Shown: positions 8,964 through 18,404 of the stretch, piece by piece
How the letters are laid out: every line of letters starts with the position of its first letter
Position numbering within the stretch: position 1 is the first letter of the stretch
Assembly: GCA_016202545.1 (NCBI GenBank)
Contig: JACQON010000013.1
Span: forward strand, 1-64,000
From: Chloroflexota bacterium
GTDB taxonomy: Bacteria; Chloroflexota; Dehalococcoidia; Dehalococcoidales; JACQON01
Reading direction: 5' to 3'
DNA: 64,000 nucleotides
The notes under the pieces: generated by a model
The model's input: only the letters and a program-made list of their open reading frames with translations
The model's database searches: none
What the model was told of the DNA's origin: nothing
Position numbers and translations under genes: made by a program

Positions 8964-10931
8964 TCACAGCGGCGGCCCTTGCCAGCGAGGATAGGGCGCA
9001 TTGGCCTCCAGCTCGTCAGCGACATGGCCCAGCCCGAGTTCTTCCAGCTTGGCCCTGGCGGGAATGCCGGTGTTGACGTCCCAGCCCCTCGCCCGATAAT
9101 AGTCTTCAAGGTATTCCCTCATGCTTTTACCGGTGACCTCACCGACGGCCAGATAGTCAAACTCGATGTGCTGGTCCGCTTCCGGCAAGCCATCAGCTTC
9201 CTTGCTAGCTCCCTGTCTCACGCTGATGGCTCTTTCCACATTGGTGATTCTTTCTCCGCACTCATATATTTGTTCGGCGGCCCACTCCCTGCCGGTGAGG
9301 GCAGATAAGACCCTGGCGCGCCCCTCGGCTAACGGGTCGTCCTCAACCTCGGTTAGAATGGACTCGTTGCCGCCGATGCCTCCTGCCGGGAGAGCGCACC
9401 GTCCAATACTGTCAAGGACGGCTTTGTTGCTTTCCTCCCAGACCATCCATATCCCCTTTCCCTTAACCCCCGGCTCAGTTGGGGATGAAAGCTGCGGGTA
9501 CTTTTTAACCAGGTGTTTATAGATGGCCTCTTTGCTTTCCGGCGGCAAGAAAACGGCAAAGGATGTCCCCAGGTGGTCCGTGCCGCGCGGGCTGGTCATA
9601 AACGCCAGCCCAGGGGTGTATTTTCTGCCATAGGCCCCGTGCCGGTAGGGATATGCGCCGGGAATTTTCCTGGCCATATTATACGGGCCTTCAGCCAGCA
9701 TATTGCCGAAGCCCTCCCTGAAAGCGGTCATATGCGTCAGCTTAATTATCGTCTCATGGTCTCCGGCCTTGAGCTCTATGCCGCCGGTATCTTCCTTGGT
9801 GATGATTCCCCTCTCGTAAAGCTCCAGGGCAAAGGCCATGGCGCCTGGCATCATCTTGCCGCACATACCATACTCGTTAACCAGCTGGTGGAACTTCACC
9901 ATGGAACCGGAGTCGGCGTTGCCCATGCCCATGGTCATATAGTCGGTGCTGCCGAAGCGCAGGGCGGTCGTCCGTGTCCCGGCATAGGGACCGGCGAAGA
10001 CCTCCCACAGGAAGGTGCAGTGCTCCAGGCAGTTGGTGCAGCCAGCGTGATAGGCAACGGCATACTTTTCCTGGAGGGTGGACGCCCGAATCTGGTCTAA
10101 TTGCTCCGGAGTAAGATGCCTGTTGTCGGCCCCGTAGCCAACAAAGTTCGGCAGCAGGTCGTATAGCATTAGAGTTCCATACTGCCTGTAGTTGGCTTTA
10201 GAAAAATAGTAGCCTGGTTTTTCCTCGGCCTTTTTTATTCTTTCCACCTCTCGCTTGGCCAGCCGGTAGAACTCGTCAGGGTCAGCTATCACTACCTTCT
10301 TGGTCCCGGTGGCCGCAATCGCCTTGAGGTTTTTTGACCCCCAGACCGCACCGGAACCGCCGTGGGCGGAGAAGGAGCCGTCCACCATAGTAGAGGCAGT
10401 CCTGACCAGGTTCTCCCCCGCCTGCCCGATGCAGCATGCCCTGGTATCCCGGCCATACTTCTGCCTGAGTAGTTTCTCAGTCTGGATGGTGTTCTTTCCC
10501 CACAGGTCACCGGCGTCCAGGAGCTGGGCGCCATCGTCATTGATGAAGATGTAGACGGGCTTGGGCGCTTTCCCGGTAACGACGATATGGTCATAGCCGG
10601 CTGCCTTCAGCCTCGATGGAAACCAGCCACCAGAATTGCCAAACCCGTATATGCCATTTAGAGCCGATATACAGCCGACGTTTATCCTCCCGCATTCCGG
10701 GAAAACGGTGCCGGTAAGGAGGCCGGCCCCCAGGCTTAAAACATTTTCAGGACTAAGCGGGTCAATGTTTGGCTTGACCATCTCCCAAAGGAACTTGGCG
10801 TCAAACCCCCTGGAGCCGATGAAGTCATAAGCCAGGTCATCGGTCAGCGGCTCTTCAACTATTTTCCCGCGGGTGAGGTCTACCCTCAGTATCTTGCCTG
10901 CCCAACCGCCTCTGACACGTGAGCCACCCAT
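8964..10931 (-). CDS. aldehyde ferredoxin oxidoreductase (tungsten)
   Basis: A 655-aa member of the AOR family, which oxidises aldehydes to carboxylates (or the reverse) using a tungsto-bispyranopterin and a 4Fe-4S cluster, with ferredoxin as partner. The N-terminal domain starts GGWAGKILRVDLTRG, typical of the family. The cluster motif CTNCLEHC (CxxCxxxC) falls near residue 297, and a later Cys in DSIGRCALPAGG probably supplies the fourth ligand. Length is close to the usual ~600-650. The start ATG has AAAGGAGGG upstream. Its promoter faces that of the mttB-like gene across 264 bp, and the Fe-S protein gene follows. Substrate range cannot be read from the sequence. Confidence 0.93.
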   Translation of the reverse strand: MGGSRVRGGWAGKILRVDLTRGKIVEEPLTDDLAYDFIGSRGFDAKFLWEMVKPNIDPLSPENVLSLGAGLLTGTVFPECGRINVGCISALNGIYGFGNSGGWFPSRLKAAGYDHIVVTGKAPKPVYIFINDDGAQLLDAGDLWGKNTIQTEKLLRQKYGRDTRACCIGQAGENLVRTASTMVDGSFSAHGGSGAVWGSKNLKAIAATGTKKVVIADPDEFYRLAKREVERIKKAEEKPGYYFSKANYRQYGTLMLYDLLPNFVGYGADNRHLTPEQLDQIRASTLQEKYAVAYHAGCTNCLEHCTFLWEVFAGPYAGTRTTALRFGSTDYMTMGMGNADSGSMVKFHQLVNEYGMCGKMMPGAMAFALELYERGIITKEDTGGIELKAGDHETIIKLTHMTAFREGFGNMLAEGPYNMARKIPGAYPYRHGAYGRKYTPGLAFMTSPRGTDHLGTSFAVFLPPESKEAIYKHLVKKYPQLSSPTEPGVKGKGIWMVWEESNKAVLDSIGRCALPAGGIGGNESILTEVEDDPLAEGRARVLSALTGREWAAEQIYECGERITNVERAISVRQGASKEADGLPEADQHIEFDYLAVGEVTGKSMREYLEDYYRARGWDVNTGIPARAKLEELGLGHVADELEANAPYPRWQGPPL

Positions 10932-10960
10932 CTTTGCCCTCCTTTCGCCTTTATGCTGTA

Positions 10961-10966
10961 ATTATA
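10961..10966 (-). promoter_or_regulatory. -10 box for the AOR gene
   Basis: A perfect TATAAT on the reverse strand lies 30 bp before the AOR start codon. The -35 region 17 bp away is only an A/T tract, so an activator may be needed. Confidence 0.5.
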
Positions 10967-11195
10967 GCACACGGGTTCTGTTTAAAAAAATCACTGTTAT
11001 GACAATAGTTGTAGTCCAAATAGCGAAGATACTCCCCTGATAGCAGGATACCGCCGCTATCGTCCCGTGCGATTATGGGATTTGTTCCCATTTGAAGTAT
11101 ATTGAATATTGACTTTTTTACCCGGCAGTAACTAAAATCAGCTAAACTGAATTGTAAGCCAGTGTCATCAAGCGAAATTCATAAGGAGGTAAGCG
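10967..11195. other. AT-rich divergent intergenic region between AOR and mttB-like genes
   Basis: No gene is seen. A forward TTGACT around 11109 followed about 19 bp later by TAAAAT is a plausible but loosely spaced promoter for the methyltransferase gene at 11196, whose ribosome binding site is AAGGAGG directly upstream. Confidence 0.4.
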
Positions 11196-12662
11196 ATGGG
11201 CAAGTGCATCACGAGATTTATATCAGATGCAGATGTTAAGAAAATGAGAACCGAGGCGATAAATATCCTGGAGGAAGTGGGGGTAAAGGTCAGCCATGAG
11301 GGTGCCAAACAGATGCTGGAAAAGGCCGGCGCCAAAGTGGACTATCAGACGGATTTGGTGAAAATTCCCGGCGAGCTCTCGGAAGAATGCCTGAGAAGAC
11401 TCCCCGGAAAGGTCGTCCTGGGTGGGCGCCAGCCAGATAAGGACGTGGTACTGGAACCCGGCAATGAAAGGGTGTATAACCGCGGCATGAGCGGCGGCGA
11501 GTACTACATTGACCTGCAAGATGGGAAATATAGAAAAGCCGTCCTCTCTGACGTGAAAGACTGGGCAATAGCCACCGACGGCACAAAGGGCATAGATATC
11601 TGCTGCATGCCCTACTACTATGACCCCGGCCTGAATGTAAGCGTAAGGGATGTGCATGGCTTCGAGATACTCCTGGAAAATACCACCAAGCCCATCGAGT
11701 TACAGCCCTACGGCAAGAAGAACATAGAATATATGATAGAAATGTGCCTGGCAGAGTACGGAAGCAAAAAGGAGTTTAAAAAGAGACCGCGATTCATGTG
11801 CATGATAGGCCCTGTTTCCCCTCTGCACTGGCACGGGAATAGCGTTGATATGCTGCTTCTGGCAGGTCAATACGGGATACCAGTTGAACCAGACCCCATG
11901 CCGATTGCCGGGGCCGGCGGGCCTGTCACCATCCTGGGTAATACGTTACTGTCGCTGGCTGAACACCTGTCGGCGGTGGTCATCAGTGAACTAGCTAACC
12001 CGGGTGCGCCGGTGATTTTCGCCCCGCGGCCAGTAGCCATGAACATGGCCACCGGCCAGGTGATTGAGGCCTCCGTAGAAGTAGCGATGATTTCAGCCAT
12101 CCAAACGCAGGTAGCCAGAGAGGGATTTGGATGGCCAACGGATATGTATGCTTTTGTCAGCGACTCCCCCGTTACTGACGGGCAGTCGATAATAGACAGG
12201 TGCTTCAACGCCACCTTCTGCGCGTTTGCCGGGGCAGATATCTTGACCGGCTGGGGTTGCCTTGAAGCTTCCATCACGCTGGACATCGTGCAACTGGCGA
12301 TAGATAGCGAGATTGCCGATATGACAGCCAGAGCCCTGAAAGGCGTCGAGGTAAACGACGACACGCTGGGGCTGGAAGCGATAAGGAGAGTGGGGGCCGG
12401 CACGGGAAACACCTTCCTGACTGACCCGCATACCATTAAATACTTCAAGACCGAGTACCGTAAGCCCCAGATTCTCACCTATGCCAGGAGAAAAGCCTGG
12501 GAAGCGGAGGGGCGAAAGGACCTGTATGAGAGGGCCAAGGAAAAAGTAAAGCGCCTGCTCAGTGAGCATAAGCCCGCACCCGCGGACGCAGCCCTGGTAA
12601 AAGAATGGAGGGAGATTACGGAAAGGGCGGAAAAGGAAATAGTGAGAATGTCGACGGTTTAG
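11196..12662 (+). CDS. MttB-family (trimethylamine methyltransferase-like) protein without pyrrolysine
   Basis: A 488-aa member of the trimethylamine methyltransferase superfamily (COG5598), which transfers a methyl group from a quaternary or tertiary amine to a Co(I) corrinoid protein. The reading frame is open throughout, with no internal UAG, so it belongs to the large non-pyrrolysine branch (like glycine betaine methyltransferase MtgB) rather than true MttB. The TIM-barrel portion has conserved stretches such as PIAGAGGPVTILGN. The cognate corrinoid protein gene follows 75 bp downstream. No MtgA/MtvA-like methyltransferase or corrinoid reactivase is seen nearby, so the final methyl acceptor is unknown. 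Confidence 0.9.
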   Translation: MGKCITRFISDADVKKMRTEAINILEEVGVKVSHEGAKQMLEKAGAKVDYQTDLVKIPGELSEECLRRLPGKVVLGGRQPDKDVVLEPGNERVYNRGMSGGEYYIDLQDGKYRKAVLSDVKDWAIATDGTKGIDICCMPYYYDPGLNVSVRDVHGFEILLENTTKPIELQPYGKKNIEYMIEMCLAEYGSKKEFKKRPRFMCMIGPVSPLHWHGNSVDMLLLAGQYGIPVEPDPMPIAGAGGPVTILGNTLLSLAEHLSAVVISELANPGAPVIFAPRPVAMNMATGQVIEASVEVAMISAIQTQVAREGFGWPTDMYAFVSDSPVTDGQSIIDRCFNATFCAFAGADILTGWGCLEASITLDIVQLAIDSEIADMTARALKGVEVNDDTLGLEAIRRVGAGTGNTFLTDPHTIKYFKTEYRKPQILTYARRKAWEAEGRKDLYERAKEKVKRLLSEHKPAPADAALVKEWREITERAEKEIVRMSTV

Positions 12663-12737
12663 AAGGGAAAGGCATGCCCATCTGCGACAAAACGAAGCCT
12701 CAGAAAAGAGAGGACAAAAACGGGGAGGTAAGACAAC

Positions 12738-13394
12738 ATGGCTTCTATCTTCGAAGAGATTGCGGACGCTGTGGTTAAAGCCGAGTCCGAGGCAAAGGTA
12801 AGGGGGCTCACGCAAAAGGCGCTCGATGAAGGGCATCCGGTGAAAAAGATACTGGAAGATGGCCTGGTGAAGGGGATGAATGAGATTGGGGAGAGGTGGA
12901 AACAAGGTGACGCTTTCATTCCCGAGGTCTTACTTTCGGCGGAGATGATGCGCGCCGGCATTGATGTAGTCAAGGAGCTAATCATCAGGGACGGCATCAA
13001 GCCGCTGGGCAAAGTCGTTATCGGGACAGTGCAGGGGGATGTCCACAGCATTGGGAAATCTCTGGTCGGCATGATGCTACAAAGCTCTGGATTTGAGGTG
13101 CAGGACCTGGGAGTTGACGTTACCGTAGGGAAATTCGTTGAAGTCGTTAAAGCCCAAAAACCTGACTTGCTTGCCCTGTCGGCCTTGCTTACCACCACCA
13201 TGCCAGCGATGGAAGATACAATTAAAGCGGTAAAGAAAGAGGGGTTAAAAATAAAGACCATAATCGGCGGTTCCCCGACCAGCCAGGTCTATGCCACTAG
13301 CATAGGGGCAGATGGCTACGCGTCTGACGCAGTCTCAGCGGTGGACAAGGTCAAAGAGCTGCTTGACCTGCCCCCTGAAATCAGGTTCCTCTAG
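12738..13394 (+). CDS. methyltransferase corrinoid protein (MtaC/MtbC/MttC family)
   Basis: A 218-aa cobalamin-binding carrier protein with an N-terminal four-helix cap (B12-binding-2, about residues 1-90) and a Rossmann B12-binding domain. The cobalt-ligating motif DVHSIGKSLVG (DxHxxG) is present, followed by GVDVTVGKFVE and the nucleotide-tail segment IIGGSPTSQ. ATG 12738 has a GGGGAGG ribosome binding site. Directly downstream of the MttB-like gene, it accepts the methyl group removed by that enzyme. Confidence 0.94.
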   Translation: MASIFEEIADAVVKAESEAKVRGLTQKALDEGHPVKKILEDGLVKGMNEIGERWKQGDAFIPEVLLSAEMMRAGIDVVKELIIRDGIKPLGKVVIGTVQGDVHSIGKSLVGMMLQSSGFEVQDLGVDVTVGKFVEVVKAQKPDLLALSALLTTTMPAMEDTIKAVKKEGLKIKTIIGGSPTSQVYATSIGADGYASDAVSAVDKVKELLDLPPEIRFL

Positions 13395-13479
13395 AGGCGG
13401 ACAGTGGCGAGCAGCGGTTATGCTGGCTGGAGGGCATAGCTGGACTCGATGGTATTCATAATTCAAACAGCCATTACCC

Positions 13480-13689
13480 CGAAAATAGAAGTTCCGTGTG
13501 CTGGGATATTATCGACCGATTTCAAACGGGCGCCCATCTCCCTGCCCTCTTCCCAGTGGGAAGAGGGAGTTAAGTAAAAGAGAGGGGCGAAGCCCCTATC
13601 TTTAAATCTCTTCCCCCTCTCCTTGCCAAGGAGAGGGGGATTAAGGGGATGAGGTCGGTACGAATATAGGAGAACCGCAGTATTTTCAT
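13480..13689. repeat. MITE-like repeat, copy A
   Basis: A ~210-bp non-coding element bounded by GAAAATA and its inverse TATTTTC, with internal hairpins (CCTCTTCCCAGTGGGAAGAGG; AGAGGGGCGAAGCCCCTAT; CTCTCCTTGCCAAGGAGAG). It is closely similar over its whole length to 38438-38668. No ORF is present, so it would be non-autonomous. It fills most of the gap between the corrinoid gene and the next gene. Confidence 0.75.
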
Positions 13690-13745
13690 ATAATCAATGA
13701 CGGCAGAGGCCGAATGGCCTCGGAACGTGAAAGGGGGTGGCCGGA

Positions 13746-14894
13746 ATGAGAATATTAGTGCTTGGTGGATTCGGGGTTATGGGTGCGTCAACTTGTCGCG
13801 ACCTCATCAAGGGCTCCAATGTTGAGAAAGTTATTATTGCTGGTAGGAATATCCGCATGGAACGATTACACAAGTCTGTTCAGGAAAGTAGCAAGGTATC
13901 CACCCAGGTGGTTGATGTCGATGACCATGCGGCAGTTGTCAAATTGATTAAAGGGAATGATGTAGTTGTTAACTGCACCGGTCCATATCATAAATATGGT
14001 ATTCCCATTATGAAAGCTGCCATAGAGGCTGGTGTTGACTATCTCGACATGATGGATGATTATGACACAACCATTGCTGCCTTTGACCTGGACAAGCCAG
14101 CGAAAGAGGCGGGGCTATCCCTCTGCATTGGCTTTGGAAGTAGTCCCGGCTTCGGCAATATAGTGGCGAGATATGCCGTTGACAAGCTGGACCAGGTTGA
14201 TGAGATTCGCCTGCTGTGGGGACTGGCCTTAAATGACCCGTATGGCCCGGGTGTAATGTCTCATTTGTTCCATGCTCTTCGGGGTAATGTCCCGCAATTT
14301 CTGGATGGGAAATTGGTAGATGTTCCAGGCGGTTCCGGCGGTGAAGAGATCGTGGATTTCATGGAACCGTATGGCAAATGCCCGGTTTACTACCTGGGTC
14401 ATCCTGAGCCAATAACCATGCCTCGCTATTTCAAGGGAATAAAGACCGTGGTTAATAAAGGATGCTGCCTACCGCTATGGGTAAACGACCTAATCTTTGA
14501 CTTAATGAAACGCGGTCTTGCTGACCGAGAACCCATAACCATAGATGGCACCTCAATAATGCCTGAGGACTTTATAGTACAAGTCATGCAAACAGGAGCT
14601 ACCTTCAGGACACAGGTGGAAAAGTATACCACGGCACCACTGGCCGTCGTTGTGAAAGGCAGAGAGGGGAATAAGGCGGTAACTTACGTCTATGAGTCGG
14701 CAGGGCGGATGGCGCCAGGAACGGCTATCCCGGCTTCAATTTGTGCCCAGATGCTGGGTAGAGGCGAAATCAAGGAGAAAGGCGTTTTACCGCCAGAAGC
14801 TTGCATCGACCCTAAGGTGTTCCTCAGAAGATTTGCTGAAAGAGGATTCAGGCTTTTCGAACGAAAAACGATTACAGGAGAGGCCCAAATCTAG
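13746..14894 (+). CDS. saccharopine dehydrogenase-like NAD(P)-binding oxidoreductase
   Basis: A 382-aa protein with an N-terminal Rossmann fold (LVLGGFGVMGASTCRDL, residues 5-21) and the layout of the saccharopine dehydrogenase family (COG1748). It probably catalyses NAD(P)-dependent reductive condensation or cleavage at an imine; substrate unknown. ATG 13746 is preferred over the GTG at 13737, whose distance to the G-rich ribosome binding site is too short. Base composition is less GC-rich than the flanking genes, as is the next gene, hinting at recent acquisition. It is convergent with the acyl-CoA synthetase gene, 71 bp apart. Confidence 0.82.
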   Translation: MRILVLGGFGVMGASTCRDLIKGSNVEKVIIAGRNIRMERLHKSVQESSKVSTQVVDVDDHAAVVKLIKGNDVVVNCTGPYHKYGIPIMKAAIEAGVDYLDMMDDYDTTIAAFDLDKPAKEAGLSLCIGFGSSPGFGNIVARYAVDKLDQVDEIRLLWGLALNDPYGPGVMSHLFHALRGNVPQFLDGKLVDVPGGSGGEEIVDFMEPYGKCPVYYLGHPEPITMPRYFKGIKTVVNKGCCLPLWVNDLIFDLMKRGLADREPITIDGTSIMPEDFIVQVMQTGATFRTQVEKYTTAPLAVVVKGREGNKAVTYVYESAGRMAPGTAIPASICAQMLGRGEIKEKGVLPPEACIDPKVFLRRFAERGFRLFERKTITGEAQI

Positions 14895-14965
14895 TCAAGA
14901 GGAGCAGAAAGAGGCCAGCAGACCCGGATTTCATATTCAAACCTCGTTCTGGAACTGTTATCATT

Positions 14966-16525
14966 CTACTCAGTTTGCTTTCCCCAGTCTTGTAGCTTAT
15001 ATTTCATGACCTTACCAGAAACGTTTCGAGGTAGAGGCTCATAAGCAAACAGGAAGTATTTTGGTATCTTATAGGTAGCCAATCTACTTCTACAGAAACC
15101 GGTTAACTCTTCCTCAGCCATAACCTCGCCCTCCTTCAGTCTAACAAAGGCTTTGCCAACCTCACCCCATTTCCCCTCGGAGTCCTGAATGCCACAGACA
15201 GCCGCTTCGGCCACCTTTGGATGGCTGGAGATGATATTTTCAACTTCAGCGGGATACACATTTAACCCACCGCTTATAAATAGCTCTTTTTTTCTACCGA
15301 CAATATACAAAAACCCATCACTATCATACTGAGCTAAGTCACCGGTATAAAACCAGCCCTCCCTCAGAGTTTCCCGAGTTTTTTCGTCATCTTTGTAATA
15401 GCCCTGCATTGATGCAGCGCTTTTTACAATCAGTTCGCCCGTTTCACCCGGAGCTACTGTTTTCCCTTCGTTATCAACCACCTTAACCTCGTAGATAAGA
15501 CCAGCCTTACCACACGACCCCCTTCTCTCCATCTCAAACTTGGGGTCCAATATGGCAACTTTACTCCCACACTCTGTTGCTCCATAGACCTGCGAGAGAC
15601 CAATGGAGGGAAAAAGCTGGCAAAACTTCTTAATGACATCAACTGGTACAGGTGCACCACCCGTTTCAATCCACCGCAAGGAGCTAATATCATGCTTCTT
15701 TATATCTGGATACTCGACAAGCCGCTTCAGCACTGTCGGAACCATTAAACACATTGTGGCCTTCTCTTTTTCCACTAGCTCCAACACATTCCCTATGTCC
15801 AGATGCCCACTCGGCCTTAATATAACCTTGCCTCCTAGCATCAGCGCAGGAAGTACAAAATCCATCCACCCTGCAAACCAGCAGAATTCCAGCAATTGAA
15901 GATAAGCATCCTGAGCGGTCATCTTACAATCAATGATTTGATGAATATTATTCCATAGTACGCTTCCGTGCGTATGAATGGCTCCCCTTGGAAAACCTGT
16001 AGTTCCTGAAGTAAAGTAAATTGCAAAAGGGTCCTCCAGTCCCACCTGCACCAACGGTTCAGTCTCAACGCCATCCTCCAAGAGTCTTCTAAAGTCGATA
16101 TACCCCCTATTTTCGCCAGCGCCAACACGGATACATTCTTTCACCAAGTTCAGGTTAGCCCTAATATCCTCAACCACCGGAATTAAGCTATCCTGCACGA
16201 TAACATAACTTACCTCCGAATTAGCAAGGATATACTCAACCTCTGGCGCTTTAAACAGGATGTTAACCGGGACCAAGATAGCACCAATTTTGGCTAAGGC
16301 GAAATACGTAAATACCCACTCGCTGCAATTTCTCAGGAAAACAGCCACCTTATCTTTCTTTTTCACACCTAGCTCCGTCAGCGAATTGGCAACTCTATTA
16401 ACCATCTTATTCAGTTGAGCATAGCTGTACCTCTCATCCTGGTAGACTAGGGCCACCGAATTCGGGTCTACTGGTAGACCCTCCTTCTGACTAAACCTTC
16501 TTAAGATAAAACCTACATCATTCAT
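14966..16525 (-). CDS. AMP-forming acyl-CoA synthetase (ANL superfamily)
   Basis: A 519-aa ATP-dependent acyl-CoA ligase activating a carboxylic acid through an acyl-adenylate. Core motifs are the P-loop YFTSGTTGFPRGA, the ATEC motif VYGATECGSK, the hinge GWFYTGDLAQYDSDGF with GRKKELFISGG, and the C-terminal catalytic Lys in NVSGKVMKYKLQ. Full length for the family. The gene is noticeably AT-richer than most of the window. It has its own promoter at 16595-16623. The acid substrate (fatty, aryl or branched) cannot be told from sequence. Confidence 0.92.
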   Translation of the reverse strand: MNDVGFILRRFSQKEGLPVDPNSVALVYQDERYSYAQLNKMVNRVANSLTELGVKKKDKVAVFLRNCSEWVFTYFALAKIGAILVPVNILFKAPEVEYILANSEVSYVIVQDSLIPVVEDIRANLNLVKECIRVGAGENRGYIDFRRLLEDGVETEPLVQVGLEDPFAIYFTSGTTGFPRGAIHTHGSVLWNNIHQIIDCKMTAQDAYLQLLEFCWFAGWMDFVLPALMLGGKVILRPSGHLDIGNVLELVEKEKATMCLMVPTVLKRLVEYPDIKKHDISSLRWIETGGAPVPVDVIKKFCQLFPSIGLSQVYGATECGSKVAILDPKFEMERRGSCGKAGLIYEVKVVDNEGKTVAPGETGELIVKSAASMQGYYKDDEKTRETLREGWFYTGDLAQYDSDGFLYIVGRKKELFISGGLNVYPAEVENIISSHPKVAEAAVCGIQDSEGKWGEVGKAFVRLKEGEVMAEEELTGFCRSRLATYKIPKYFLFAYEPLPRNVSGKVMKYKLQDWGKQTE

Positions 16526-16594
16526 CCTGACCCCCGATACTAGAGTGTTACAAGCTCAATTAGCATTCCACCATATGAGCCAAACCCATGAACC

Positions 16595-16623
16595 AGTTTA
16601 ATTGAGAGAAGCTTAGAGGTCAA
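16595..16623 (-). promoter_or_regulatory. sigma70-type promoter of the 14966-16525 gene
   Basis: On the reverse strand TTGACC (16618-16623) is spaced 17 bp from TAAACT (16595-16600), pointing at the synthetase start 70 bp downstream. Confidence 0.55.
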
Positions 16624-16685
16624 CAAAAAGTCCAAGAAGCTATTGACAAGTATAAAGTGCTAAAATTGCAGGCGTCCTTTCCTTA

Positions 16686-18320
16686 TCATGAACTCTTCAG
16701 CTCATCAGGGTTCGCAGCGCACGTTCTATCCCTGAGCACCCGCCTCAGCACCTTGCCTACCGGCGTCTTGGGTATCTCGCTGATGAACTCGACTTCCCGT
16801 ATCTTCTTGTAAGGGGCCACTCTCTGCTCACAAAACTTCACCAGCTCTCCGCCGGTCAGGACACAGCCTTCCTTTAGCACCACGTACGCCTTGGGCACCT
16901 CGCCAGCCAGCGCATCCGGCCTGCCCACTACGGCGCATTCTCTGACGGCAGGGTGTTCATACAGCACGGCTTCGATTTCAGCCGGAGCGATGGTATAGCC
17001 TTTGTACTTGATGGTCTCTTTCTTGCGGCCGACGATACGGAAGTAGCCTTCCTCGTCCATCACGGCCAGGTCGCCAGTGTACAGCCAGCCGTTCCTGAGC
17101 GTCTGGCTGGTCTCTTCGGGCCGGCCGAGGTATCCTTTCATGACCTGAGGCCCCCTGATGGCCAGTTCGCCTACCTTGCCTGGCGGCAGCTCGGTCTCGC
17201 CCGCGTCTTCGTCCACAATCCGGGCGTCTGTGTCCATGATGGGTATGCCGATGCTCCCCGGCTTGACCCGCCGGGGCGGAGAGTTGTGAGTCTCAGGTCC
17301 GGCCTCGGTCAGGCCATAGCCCAGGACCATCTTGACGCCGGTCAGTTGCTCCCACCTTTGCTTGATTTCAGGAGCGATGGGCATGGCCCCCGTCTTGACA
17401 TATCTCAAGCTTGACAGGTCATACCTGGTGATGGCCGGGCTGTTCACCAGCATGATGTACATGGATGCCGCGCCGTATAAGACGGTAGCCCTCTCCTTTT
17501 CAATGGTGCCCAGCAATCCCTCGGCGTCGAAGCCGGGCAGGATGATTACCCTGGCGCCGCTGTAAACGGGCGAGTTGATGCAGGCGCAGCCCGCCCAGGC
17601 ATGGGAGAAGGAAAGCAGGCCGATGACTATATCCCGGCTGCTCCATTTGAACCAGGAGGCATTTTGTATGGCATTGACCGCCAGGTTATAGTGGGTCAGC
17701 ATCGCCCCTTTGGGTAGCCCGGTGGTGCCGCCGGTGTAGGTGATAGCCGCCAGGTCTTCCCCGGGCTTCAGCCCCGGCTCAGGCTGGCTGGCCGGGCAGC
17801 CGGCCAGGATTTCCCCCAGCGAAACGGCACCGTCAGTACCCGCGGCATCGGCCAGGATTACGACCTTGAGCCCGGTCTCACTCCTGAGCTCCCTGACCAG
17901 GGGATAGGAATCAAGACCGGCTATGATAGCAGCCACCTGGCAATCATTGAGCTGGTGCTTCAGCTCCTTCCCCCGGTACAGCCAACTGGCCGTGGTGACG
18001 GTGGCCCCGGCTTTCAGGATGCCGTAGTACCCGATGACGAACTCCAGGCAATTGGGCAGGAAAAGCATCACCCGGTCGCCTTTTTTTATCCCAAGCTGGC
18101 GGAGGCCGGTGGCCAGCCGGCTAGACTGGTCATCAAGCTCGCCAAAGCTGAGCGCCCGTCCCTGGCAGCCGAAGGCGATGTTGTCCGGATATTTTCTGGC
18201 CGTGTTTGACAGAAGCTCGAACAGGGGGAGCTCCGGATAGTCTATGTGTCGCGGGACGCCCTCCGGCCAGAACCTGAACCACGGCCTATCTGGTAAGATG
18301 GTCACTTTTCCCTCTCTCAC
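16686..18320 (-). CDS. AMP-forming acyl-CoA synthetase (ANL superfamily)
   Basis: A second ATP-dependent acyl-CoA ligase, 544 aa, of ordinary GC content. Motifs: ITYTGGTTGLPKGAM (P-loop), LGYGLTEAGPE, GWLYTGDLAVMDEEGYF, GRKKETIKYKGY and the catalytic Lys in TPVGKVLRR. It is only distantly similar to the neighbouring synthetase at 14966-16525, so the two are probably not a recent duplication. Likely supplies acyl-CoA for beta-oxidation-like degradation; substrate unknown. Confidence 0.92.
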   Translation of the reverse strand: MREGKVTILPDRPWFRFWPEGVPRHIDYPELPLFELLSNTARKYPDNIAFGCQGRALSFGELDDQSSRLATGLRQLGIKKGDRVMLFLPNCLEFVIGYYGILKAGATVTTASWLYRGKELKHQLNDCQVAAIIAGLDSYPLVRELRSETGLKVVILADAAGTDGAVSLGEILAGCPASQPEPGLKPGEDLAAITYTGGTTGLPKGAMLTHYNLAVNAIQNASWFKWSSRDIVIGLLSFSHAWAGCACINSPVYSGARVIILPGFDAEGLLGTIEKERATVLYGAASMYIMLVNSPAITRYDLSSLRYVKTGAMPIAPEIKQRWEQLTGVKMVLGYGLTEAGPETHNSPPRRVKPGSIGIPIMDTDARIVDEDAGETELPPGKVGELAIRGPQVMKGYLGRPEETSQTLRNGWLYTGDLAVMDEEGYFRIVGRKKETIKYKGYTIAPAEIEAVLYEHPAVRECAVVGRPDALAGEVPKAYVVLKEGCVLTGGELVKFCEQRVAPYKKIREVEFISEIPKTPVGKVLRRVLRDRTCAANPDELKSS

Positions 18321-18404
18321 GCAACCGGCGGCTTTTAGAAAAAGGGTAGCACCTGCTTCGGGCGGGTGTCAACCTCACCGGTTTGGGGAGATTGTTTACC
18401 AACA

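Noticed and set aside
11196-12662. Pyrrolysine in the MttB homologue
   Set aside because: The frame contains no internal UAG, and no pylT/pylS-like genes are present in the window.
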